6,795 bases of DNA, from contig JAAYZY010000186.1 in assembly GCA_012514615.1 (NCBI GenBank), positions 1 through 6,795 on the forward strand. The letters run 5' to 3'. Each line of letters starts with the position of its first letter. Position 1 is the first letter of the stretch. A model generated the notes under the pieces. It saw only the letters and a list, made by a program, of their open reading frames with translations, made no database searches and had not been told where the DNA came from. Both the position numbers and the translations under genes were made by a program. Source of the stretch: Chloroflexota bacterium. GTDB lineage: Bacteria; Chloroflexota; Anaerolineae; DTPP01. Shown here in pieces: positions 1 to 5,129 of this stretch.

Positions 1-215
1 CCGAGACGATCTTCTTGGGTCTGCGCCTGTTGGAGGAAGGGGTAGAAGACGAGTCGTTCCGGCAGCGCTTCAGCCAGACGCCCGGGCAGGCGTTCGCCGC
101 AGCCATCCTAGAGTGCGAGACCCTGGGCCTGGTGGAGGTTCAGCCGGACCGCCTGCGCCTGACGCCTCGGGGCCGCCTGTTGGCCAATCAGGTCTTCGTG
201 CGCTTCATGCCCTAG
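1..215 (+). CDS. hemW: HemW-like radical SAM protein, C-terminal fragment (5' end outside window)
   Basis: Only the last 71 codons are present, and the reading frame is open to the left edge (first full codon at 3). The fragment has the winged-helix-like C-terminal domain of the HemW / oxygen-independent coproporphyrinogen oxidase-like family. It begins ETIFLGLRLLEEGV, matching the family's E-x2-hydrophobic-GLR-x2-EGV signature. It ends LRLTPRGRLLANQVFVRF, matching the typical LTPRG-x2-L-N-x-V-x3-F terminus. HemW is a heme chaperone that inserts heme into respiratory enzymes, and its radical SAM CxxxCxxC site would lie upstream of the window. The gene ends at TAG 213-215 and converges on the prenyl synthase gene, with both stop codons inside CTAG 212-215. 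It is unrelated in function to the isoprenoid genes. A true HemN is less likely because that family has a different C-terminus. The missing N-terminal part prevents certainty. Confidence 0.8.
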   Translation, partial: ETIFLGLRLLEEGVEDESFRQRFSQTPGQAFAAAILECETLGLVEVQPDRLRLTPRGRLLANQVFVRFMP

Positions 216-1291
216 GCCGAACGGCGCACCAACCGCGCCGCCAGCCAATGGAGCCCTGGCGCGGCCTCCTGGTGCAGGCCCACCGACCGCAGTTCGCCCA
301 TGGCCAGGTCGTAGTACGCAGCGGCCGCCTCTTCCGCCTGCTGGCGACTGTTCAGCGCCTCCAAGATGCCCAGCGCCTCGCGGATCTCCGCCTCACTCAG
401 GATCGGCTGGCCATAGAGTTGCGCCAGGCGTCCAGCCAGGGCCGCTGCCGGGGACCCCGGCTCGCGAGTCAGGCGCTCCAGCGCCAGCGCCACCATGTAG
501 GTTTTCTTCCGCTCGCGGATGTCGCTGGACGTCGACTTGCCGGTCACGGCCTCGTCGCCCCACGTGCCCAGGATATCATCCACGATCTGGAAGGCCATGC
601 CCACGTCTTCGCCGAAGCGCCGGCAGGCCGCGATCATCTCGACGCCCTGATCGGCCAGCAGCGCGCCTAGAGCCACCGAGCTCCCCAGAAGCGCTGCCGT
701 CTTGTTGCGGATCATCCAAAGGTAGAGGTCGAGGTCCACATCCAGGCGCGTTTCCATGTCCATGTCCAGGAACTGGCCTTCGGTCAGGGCGACGCACGTC
801 TCGTGGAACATCCGCATGGCCTGCAGCACCTGCTGGGCAGGCACGCCCCGCGCCAAGAGCCCTTCCATGGCCATGTGCGCCACCGAGAACATACCGTCGC
901 CCACGTTGATCGCCTGGGGCACTCCCCACAGGGTCCAGACGGTGGTGCGCCCGCGGCGCATCTCGCTGTCGTCTTCGATATCGTCGTGGATGAGGGAGAA
1001 GTTGTGCAGCAGCTCCAGCGCCGCGGTGGCCGGCAAGGCCCGCTCAGGGTCGCCGCCCAGGGCAGCGCAGGTCTCCAGGCACAAGAGCGACCGCACCCGC
1101 TTGCCCGTGTTCACCTGAGCTGGCTGCAGAGCCTCATCGACCCAGCCCATGTGGTAGTGCATCATGCCGTAGTGGCGCGCCAGCGAGGGGTTGGGCACCG
1201 CCAGGGCCCGGCGCAGCTCGGCATCGGCCAGCTGCAGAAACCGCCTGTGGCGAGCCTCCATCTGTTCAGGGAGCGGTGGGGTGCCGTGCAT
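212..1291 (-). CDS. idsA: Polyprenyl (probably geranylgeranyl) diphosphate synthase, IdsA type
   Basis: This 359-aa protein is a complete trans-isoprenyl diphosphate synthase, which condenses DMAPP or another allylic diphosphate with IPP. Visible motifs are G63-K-R-V-R (IPP-binding region), the first aspartate-rich motif D103-D-I-E-D107 followed by R112-R-G-R, a GQFLDM segment near 172-177, K198 in RNKTA, the second motif F234-Q-I-V-D-D-I-L-G, and the downstream K252 and RKK near 261-263. The second motif reads DDILGTWGD instead of DDxxD, a pattern I recall from actinobacterial IdsA-type enzymes. The first motif has no two-residue insertion and an aromatic F98 five residues before D103. By the usual rules this favours a type I, archaeal-like GGPP synthase, but product length is an inference. 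The start is ATG 1291 because AAGGAGG lies six bases upstream. The frame stays open to 1837, but that extension overlaps idi and looks like shadow sequence. The gene begins 23 bp after idi stops, so the two form an operon. Confidence 0.9.
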   Translation of the reverse strand: MHGTPPLPEQMEARHRRFLQLADAELRRALAVPNPSLARHYGMMHYHMGWVDEALQPAQVNTGKRVRSLLCLETCAALGGDPERALPATAALELLHNFSLIHDDIEDDSEMRRGRTTVWTLWGVPQAINVGDGMFSVAHMAMEGLLARGVPAQQVLQAMRMFHETCVALTEGQFLDMDMETRLDVDLDLYLWMIRNKTAALLGSSVALGALLADQGVEMIAACRRFGEDVGMAFQIVDDILGTWGDEAVTGKSTSSDIRERKKTYMVALALERLTREPGSPAAALAGRLAQLYGQPILSEAEIREALGILEALNSRQQAEEAAAAYYDLAMGELRSVGLHQEAAPGLHWLAARLVRRSA

Positions 1292-1297
1292 GGGGAG

Positions 1298-1304
1298 CCT
1301 CCTT
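1298..1304 (-). promoter_or_regulatory. Shine-Dalgarno site of the prenyl synthase gene
   Basis: AAGGAGG on the minus strand lies six bases before ATG 1291, in the 23-bp gap after the idi stop. It fixes the start of the synthase and rejects the 182-codon upstream extension of that frame. Confidence 0.8.
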
Positions 1305-1314
1305 GGTGCGGGCG

Positions 1315-2343
1315 CTAGGCCGCCGGGCGCAGGTGCGGGCTGTGCTGCAACGAGGCCACCGTGGCTGCGCCCACACAGAACATCACGGTGCGCAGCGTGT
1401 CCAACAGCTCGCCGATGGCCTCGGCCACCGCCTCGGCCGATACCAAAGCTGGCGGCAGAAAGGGGCGGGCTAGCCCCACCATGTGGGCGCCCAAGGCCAA
1501 CGCCTTGGCTGCCGTGATGCCGTCGTAGATGCCGCCGCTGGCGATGATGGGCAGACCGGGGGCGCCCTGCTGGGCCAGCAGGAGGGCTTCGGCCGTGGGG
1601 ATGCCCCAATCCTGGAAGGTCGCGGCCACTCGGCGGGCCCGGTCGCTCTCCGCTCGGTGCAGCTCCACCTTGGCCCAGTCGGTGCCGCCGGCGCCGGCCA
1701 CATCGATGGCCGCCACCCCGGCATCCACCAGTTCCCGAGCCACCTCCCGCGAGATGCCCCAGCCCACTTCCTTGACCACCACCGGCGCGCCCAGCCCGCG
1801 GCAGACCTGTTCGATCTTGCCCAGCAAGCCGGCCCACTCACGGTTGCCGCCGGGCTGCAACACTTCCTGAAGCGGGTTTAGGTGCAGCACCAAGGCATCA
1901 GCCTCCGCCAGAGCCAGGGCCTTCTGGCAGTGCGCCAGCCCGTAGCCGTAGTTGAGCTGCACCGCCCCCAGGTTGGCCAGCAAGAGGATGTCTGGCGCCA
2001 CCTCCCGAACGCGGTAGGTGTGTGCCAGGCCAGGGTCCTCCAAGGCAGCCCGCAACGAGCCCAACCCCATGGCCGCCCCACAAGCCTGGGCTGCTTGGGC
2101 CAGGGCGCGGTTGATCCCTTCCGCTGCAGCAGTGCCGCCGGTCATGGGGGAGATGAGGAGCGGAGCCGCCAGCCGCCGCCCCAAGAAGGTGGTGGATAGG
2201 TCGATGGCCGACCAGTCCACCTGCGGCAGCGCCTGGTGCACGAAGCGATAGCCTTCGAACCCAGTGGTCAGATGGGAAAACCCCACCTGCTCCTCAAGGC
2301 TGATGCGCAAATGTTCACTCTTCCGACCGTCGTGTGTTGTCAA
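1315..2343 (-). CDS. fni: Type 2 isopentenyl-diphosphate delta-isomerase (FMN-dependent)
   Basis: This TIM-barrel flavoenzyme interconverts IPP and DMAPP using reduced FMN, NAD(P)H and Mg2+. With the start at TTG 2343 the protein has 342 aa, normal for the family. Visible motifs are the N-terminal R7-K-x-E-H-L-R substrate/NADPH region, S65-P-M-T-G-G, H154-L-N-P-L-Q159-E160 (the Gln binds IPP and the Glu binds Mg2+ in the family), the FMN phosphate-binding A-G-G-T-D-W at 218-223, and S269-G-G-I-x-D-G with ALALGA behind it. The start is uncertain. The frame continues to TTG 2403 (362 aa), with GTG 2376 between. TTG 2403 would lie about three bases from the predicted transcription start, and family proteins usually begin just before RKxEHLR, so I prefer 2343. 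A weak AGGG lies eight bases upstream of it. The gene is first in the operon with the prenyl synthase and supplies its substrates. Whether IPP comes from the MEP or mevalonate route is not shown here. Confidence 0.93.
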   Translation of the reverse strand: MTTHDGRKSEHLRISLEEQVGFSHLTTGFEGYRFVHQALPQVDWSAIDLSTTFLGRRLAAPLLISPMTGGTAAAEGINRALAQAAQACGAAMGLGSLRAALEDPGLAHTYRVREVAPDILLLANLGAVQLNYGYGLAHCQKALALAEADALVLHLNPLQEVLQPGGNREWAGLLGKIEQVCRGLGAPVVVKEVGWGISREVARELVDAGVAAIDVAGAGGTDWAKVELHRAESDRARRVAATFQDWGIPTAEALLLAQQGAPGLPIIASGGIYDGITAAKALALGAHMVGLARPFLPPALVSAEAVAEAIGELLDTLRTVMFCVGAATVASLQHSPHLRPAA

Positions 2344-2411
2344 CCCCGTAACCCTGGCCGCAGATCGGTGTTCCACCTTTGGGATGTGCCGCAGTACGGA
2401 CAAGCCGACCT

Positions 2412-2440
2412 ATGATACCAACCGACCAGAGGCTTGTCAA
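2412..2440 (-). promoter_or_regulatory. Sigma-70-type promoter for the idi-prenyl synthase operon
   Basis: On the minus strand, TTGACA (2440-2435) is followed by a 17-bp spacer and TATCAT (2417-2412), with TGG directly before it as an extended -10. This is 6/6 and 5/6 to consensus in GC-rich surroundings. The expected start of transcription is near 2405. That leaves a leader of about 60 nt before TTG 2343 and almost none before TTG 2403. Confidence 0.82.
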
Positions 2441-2449
2441 ACGGTTGAC
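2436..2449. repeat. Inverted repeat joining the two divergent -35 boxes
   Basis: GTCAA-ACGG-TTGAC has perfect 5-bp arms around a 4-bp centre and contains most of both -35 boxes. It may only reflect two consensus -35 hexamers facing each other, or it may be a shared operator. Nothing in the window names a regulator. Confidence 0.5.
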
Positions 2450-2473
2450 GTTCCCGAGAAAGCCTGGTACAAT
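2445..2473 (+). promoter_or_regulatory. Sigma-70-type promoter for acpP and probably the genes after it
   Basis: TTGACG (2445-2450), a 17-bp spacer and TACAAT (2468-2473) match consensus at 5/6 each. TGG lies directly before the -10 (2465-2467) as an extended -10. The expected transcription start is near A2480, giving a leader of about 68 nt before the GTG start at 2548. I see no riboswitch-like structure in that leader. Confidence 0.82.
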
Positions 2474-2547
2474 AGGCGCAACCAGACGTTCTCGAATGGT
2501 CCCTGGCCAAGCGATCCTGCGCCACAACAGACAGAGGGGGTGTCACA

Positions 2548-2781
2548 GTGTCCGATGCATTCGAGAAGATCAAAGGCATCATCGTTGAAGAACTAGGGGT
2601 GCCGGCTGAGAAGGTGACCATGGAAGCCGACTTCCGTGAGGACTTGGAAGCTGACTCCCTGGACCTTATCGCGCTCATCTCGGCGATGGAAGAGGTGTTC
2701 GGCGGCGAGATCCCCGATGAAGATATCGTGGGCATCCGCTCTGTGGGCGACGCCGTGCGCTACATCGAGGAGCGTGGCTAG
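2548..2781 (+). CDS. acpP: Acyl carrier protein
   Basis: This 77-aa acidic protein is a complete type II acyl carrier protein, the soluble carrier of growing acyl chains in fatty-acid synthesis. The canonical D36-S-L motif is present in DLEADSLDLIALISAMEEVF, and S37 is the predicted 4'-phosphopantetheine site. FGGEIPDEDI at 51-60 is the usual helix II-III region, and the C-terminal VGDAVRYIEE is typical of helix IV. The start is GTG 2548, with GAGGGGG (2534-2540) seven bases upstream. No ketosynthase, PlsX or holo-ACP synthase gene is adjacent, which differs from the common fab cluster arrangement. The gene is instead first in a run with a prenyl reductase and a DegV protein. A dedicated, non-fatty-acid ACP cannot be excluded, but the sequence looks like housekeeping AcpP. 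Confidence 0.93.
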   Translation: MSDAFEKIKGIIVEELGVPAEKVTMEADFREDLEADSLDLIALISAMEEVFGGEIPDEDIVGIRSVGDAVRYIEERG

Positions 2782-2822
2782 CGGCTGCACTCGAGGCGCC
2801 GGTTCGTGTGAGAGGTAGATCC

Positions 2823-2854
2823 AGGGGGTGCCCTGCCCAGCGCAGGCACCCCTT
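2823..2854 (+). terminator. Hairpin after acpP, possible terminator or attenuator without a strong U tract
   Basis: GGGGTGCC (2825-2832) pairs with GGCACCCC (2845-2852). The stem extends by A2823-T2854 and a G-T wobble to 10 pairs around a 12-nt loop in which TG and CA can also pair. The following bases (TTCGCCACATC) lack a T run, so full intrinsic termination is doubtful. Partial termination would fit high ACP and lower reductase expression. Confidence 0.5.
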
Positions 2855-2865
2855 CGCCACATCTA

Positions 2866-2889
2866 GGGTCAGAGTGGTTCACTTGACCC
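2866..2889 (+). other. Second hairpin in the acpP-reductase spacer
   Basis: GGGTCA (2866-2871) plus AGTG (2873-2876) pairs with CACT (2880-2883) plus TGACCC (2884-2889). This gives ten base pairs with one bulged G2872 and a three-base loop GTT. It has no U tract, so it could be an RNA processing or stability element, or a protein site in DNA. Its role is unknown. Confidence 0.5.
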
Positions 2890-2905
2890 CAAGAATCCCA
2901 AGAAT
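2888..2905 (+). repeat. Perfect tandem repeat of CCCAAGAAT (two copies)
   Basis: CCCAAGAAT occurs at 2888-2896 and again, without a gap, at 2897-2905. It starts inside the 3' arm of the second hairpin and ends 11 bases before the Shine-Dalgarno site of the next gene. It could be a small operator or a replication-slippage product. Confidence 0.6.
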
Positions 2906-2916
2906 CTGCTGCAGCC

Positions 2917-2924
2917 GGAGGAGG
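2917..2924 (+). promoter_or_regulatory. Shine-Dalgarno site of the ferredoxin-reductase fusion gene
   Basis: GGAGGAGG lies six bases before GTG 2931. It selects this GTG over the upstream in-frame ATG 2808, which would place both spacer hairpins and an Arg-rich non-conserved stretch inside the protein. Confidence 0.8.
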
Positions 2925-2930
2925 AAGACG

Positions 2931-4223
2931 GTGGTTCGCATCGACCCAACCATCTGCTGCGCATGCGGAGGCTGCGTGAGCCTCTGCCCGGTGGGTGCGC
3001 TCTTCCTGGCCGAGACCCGCCTGGAGGTCCGCAGTGCCTGCACCGACTGCGGGCGCTGCGTGGAGGTCTGCCCAACCGGCGCACTGTCCCTGGAAACCCC
3101 TGGCAAGGGCATCTCCAGCGCTGCCCCTGAGCGGGATAGCTACGACGTGGTGGTGGTGGGCGGTGGGCCGGCTGGAGCCGTTGCCGCAGCGGAAGCCGCA
3201 CGCCTGGGCCTCTCCACCCTGCTGGTGGAGAAACGTCAGGATATCGGCGCGCCGGTCCGCTGCGCTGAAGGTGTATCGGCCGCCGGGCTCCTCCCCTTCG
3301 TCCAGCCAGACCCCCATTGGATCGCCGCCCAGGTGCACCGGGCTGAGATCATCGCCCGCCAAGGCAAACATGAGACGCTCCGCCATTACCAGGGAGGGCA
3401 AGGCTACATCCTGGAGCGTAAGGTTTTCGACCGCGCCTTGGCTGAAGAGGCCGCCCGGGCTGGGGCATCGGTCCGGGTCAAGACTGCGGCGTCGGGCGTT
3501 GTGCTGCAAGGGGGGCGCGTGGTGGGGCTGCGCCTCCGGCAGGGCCAGCGGGAGCTGGAGGTGGCGTGCCGCCTGGTCATCGCGGCCGATGGCGTAGAGT
3601 CACAGGTCGGCGCCTGGGCCGGCCTGCCCACCCTTCTCCCTCCCCAAGACGCCATGAGCTGCGCCCAGTACCTCTTGGCTGGCGTGGACACCGACCCCGC
3701 CTGCTGCCGCTACTGGGTCTCTGAAGCGCTAGCCCCCGGAGGCTACGTGTGGGTCTTCCCCAAAGGCGAAGGACGAGCCAACGTGGGCCTGGGCGTGCAA
3801 GCAGACCTCGCCCCAGAACCAGCGCTGGCCCTGCTGAACCGCTTCGTTGAGAACGAGAAGGGGCTCTCCGGCGGCCACCCGGTGGCGCTCATGTCGGGAG
3901 TCGTGCCGGTGGCCCTGCCCCTGCCTCGTTTGGTGGCCGACGGCCTGATGGTCGTGGGCGACGCCGCCCGTCAGGTGGACCCCCTCAGCGGCGGCGGCAT
4001 CGTCAACGCCATGGAAGCGGCGTGGATGGCCGCACAAACCGCGGCCCGGGCGCTGGAGGGCGGCGTCGCCTCGGCCGCCCAGCTGCGCCCCTATGAGGAA
4101 TCGTGGCGAGCCAGCACCGGTCGCCGCATCGAGAAGAGCTACCGCTTGCGAGAGCGCTTCGCCCCGGGCCAGCGCACCAGCCCGGGCTTCTTGCGCGTGT
4201 TCGCCGTCGCTGTGGCTGGCTAG
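2931..4223 (+). CDS. Ferredoxin-fused geranylgeranyl reductase family flavoprotein
   Basis: This 430-aa predicted cytoplasmic redox enzyme has two parts. Residues 1-55 are a bacterial-type 2[4Fe-4S] ferredoxin domain: C9-x2-C12-x2-C15-x3-C19-P and C37-x2-C40-x2-C43-x3-C47-P. Residues about 70-430 are an FAD-dependent geranylgeranyl reductase domain. It shows the Rossmann G77-G-G-P-A-G motif ending at E100, I105-G-A-P-V-R-C111-A-E-G-V, the family YVWVFPKG at 272-279 followed by ANVGLG, and G343-D-A-A with P-L-S-G-G-G-I. Family members saturate prenyl chains of archaeal lipids, chlorophyll or quinones. Archaeal-type enzymes can draw electrons from ferredoxin (shown for Methanosarcina acetivorans), so the fused domain probably feeds electrons to FAD. 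The true substrate is not shown, and menaquinone, polyprenol or a GGPP-derived lipid are all possible. The gene follows acpP by 149 bp with no clear promoter between, and degV follows after 34 bp. The family call is firm and the substrate is open. Confidence 0.88.
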   Translation: MVRIDPTICCACGGCVSLCPVGALFLAETRLEVRSACTDCGRCVEVCPTGALSLETPGKGISSAAPERDSYDVVVVGGGPAGAVAAAEAARLGLSTLLVEKRQDIGAPVRCAEGVSAAGLLPFVQPDPHWIAAQVHRAEIIARQGKHETLRHYQGGQGYILERKVFDRALAEEAARAGASVRVKTAASGVVLQGGRVVGLRLRQGQRELEVACRLVIAADGVESQVGAWAGLPTLLPPQDAMSCAQYLLAGVDTDPACCRYWVSEALAPGGYVWVFPKGEGRANVGLGVQADLAPEPALALLNRFVENEKGLSGGHPVALMSGVVPVALPLPRLVADGLMVVGDAARQVDPLSGGGIVNAMEAAWMAAQTAARALEGGVASAAQLRPYEESWRASTGRRIEKSYRLRERFAPGQRTSPGFLRVFAVAVAG

Positions 4224-4257
4224 CCAGCCGCAGATCCAGACGCCCAGGAGGGAACCC

Positions 4258-5121
4258 ATGAGCCAAGTCGTCGCCGTGGTCACCGACACCTGCGCCTGCC
4301 TACCGCCGCCCATGGCTGCCGATCTGGGGGTGGAGGTGGTCCCCTACTACATCCACCGCAGCCAGGAGACGCTGCGGGATCTGGTCGACGTGCAGCCGGA
4401 TGAGTTCTACCGCTGGCTGCCCCAGGCCGCCGAGCTGCCGAAGACCGCCAACCCCGGCCCGGGCGATTACATCAGGGCGTTCCAGAACGTCCGCGGCCGC
4501 GGTCTGCGCCAGGCGACGGTGATCTGCATGACCTCCAAAGGCAGCGGAGCCTACCAGTCGGCTTGCGTGGCCAAAGAGATGGCCGCTCAAGAGCTCCCTG
4601 AGATGACGGTGGACGTCATCGACACGCTGCGCGTCTCCATGGCCCACGGCTGGGCGGTCATCGAAGCGGCCCGCGTGGCCCAGGCCGGCGCTTCCCAGGC
4701 CGAGGTGCGCGCTGCAGCCGACGGCGTGGCCAGCAAGGCGGTGATGATCCAGACAGCCGACACCCTGCGCTACCTGTACATGGGCGGGCGCATCGGCAGG
4801 GCGCAGCATCTGGTGGGCTCGCTCCTGCGCATCAAGCCCCTCATCGGCATGGAAGACGGCATCATCACCCCCTTGGGCACAGCCCGCAGCCGGGGCCAGG
4901 CCTACGCACGCATGGTTGAGCTGATCGCAGAACAGGTGGGGCCAGGGGGGCGGATCAAGGTGGCCTATATGCACGCGGCCGCGCTGGCCGATGCGGAAAA
5001 GCTGCGGCGTCTGGTGGAGGCGCGCCTCACCTGTGTGGAGACGATCGTCACCCAGTTGAACCCGGCCTTGGGGGTGCACACCGGCCCGGGCATGGTAGGC
5101 CTGGCCTACTACCCGGTCTAG
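4258..5121 (+). CDS. DegV family (FakB-like) fatty-acid-binding protein
   Basis: This 287-aa protein has the usual DegV length. The family binds a single fatty acid, and FakB members present it to the kinase FakA for conversion to acyl-phosphate. Motifs in order are V8-T-D-T near the N-terminus, P61-K-T-A-N-P-G-P-G-D (family PKTSQPSPGD), M91-T-S93-K-G-S-G-A-Y-Q-S-A (family ISSGLSGTYQSA, where Ser and the earlier Thr contact the carboxylate), V120-I-D-T-L-R-V-S-M, Y172-x3-GGRIGRA, LLRIKPLIGMEDG at 189-201, and H274-T-G-P-G-M-V-G at the C-terminus. ATG 4258 is chosen because AGGAGG (4246-4251) lies six bases upstream. The open frame extends back to 4093, but that overlaps the reductase gene. 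The gene is co-directional with the reductase at 34 bp, so it is probably in the same transcript as acpP and the reductase. No DAK-domain FakA is in the window. It converges on folC with an 8-bp gap. Confidence 0.9.
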   Translation: MSQVVAVVTDTCACLPPPMAADLGVEVVPYYIHRSQETLRDLVDVQPDEFYRWLPQAAELPKTANPGPGDYIRAFQNVRGRGLRQATVICMTSKGSGAYQSACVAKEMAAQELPEMTVDVIDTLRVSMAHGWAVIEAARVAQAGASQAEVRAAADGVASKAVMIQTADTLRYLYMGGRIGRAQHLVGSLLRIKPLIGMEDGIITPLGTARSRGQAYARMVELIAEQVGPGGRIKVAYMHAAALADAEKLRRLVEARLTCVETIVTQLNPALGVHTGPGMVGLAYYPV

Positions 5122-5129
5122 CGGCGGCC

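Noticed and set aside
113..670. 185-aa open frame on the + strand opposite the prenyl synthase
   Set aside because: Its translation is an antisense shadow of a gene with complete catalytic motifs, with no family resemblance.
1292..1837. 182-codon upstream extension of the prenyl synthase frame (541-aa open frame in total)
   Set aside because: It lies antisense-frame-shifted within idi on the same strand, is rich in Gly/Arg/Pro with no motif, and a strong Shine-Dalgarno site marks ATG 1291.
2336..2344. Short palindrome GTTGTCAAC containing another TTGACA on the minus strand
   Set aside because: No -10 element follows at 16-18 bp, and it coincides with the preferred idi start codon, so it is probably chance.
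2883..2910. TTGACC as a possible -35 for a separate reductase promoter
   Set aside because: No TATAAT-like hexamer lies 16-18 bp downstream, and the TGACC is explained by the hairpin arm.
2808..2930. 41-codon N-terminal extension of the reductase from ATG 2808
   Set aside because: It covers both spacer hairpins, encodes non-conserved basic sequence, and GTG 2931 has an ideal Shine-Dalgarno site directly before the ferredoxin domain.
2778..3509. 243-aa open frame on the minus strand opposite the reductase
   Set aside because: It overlaps the strongly supported ferredoxin-reductase gene, has no recognisable motif and no convincing ribosome binding site.
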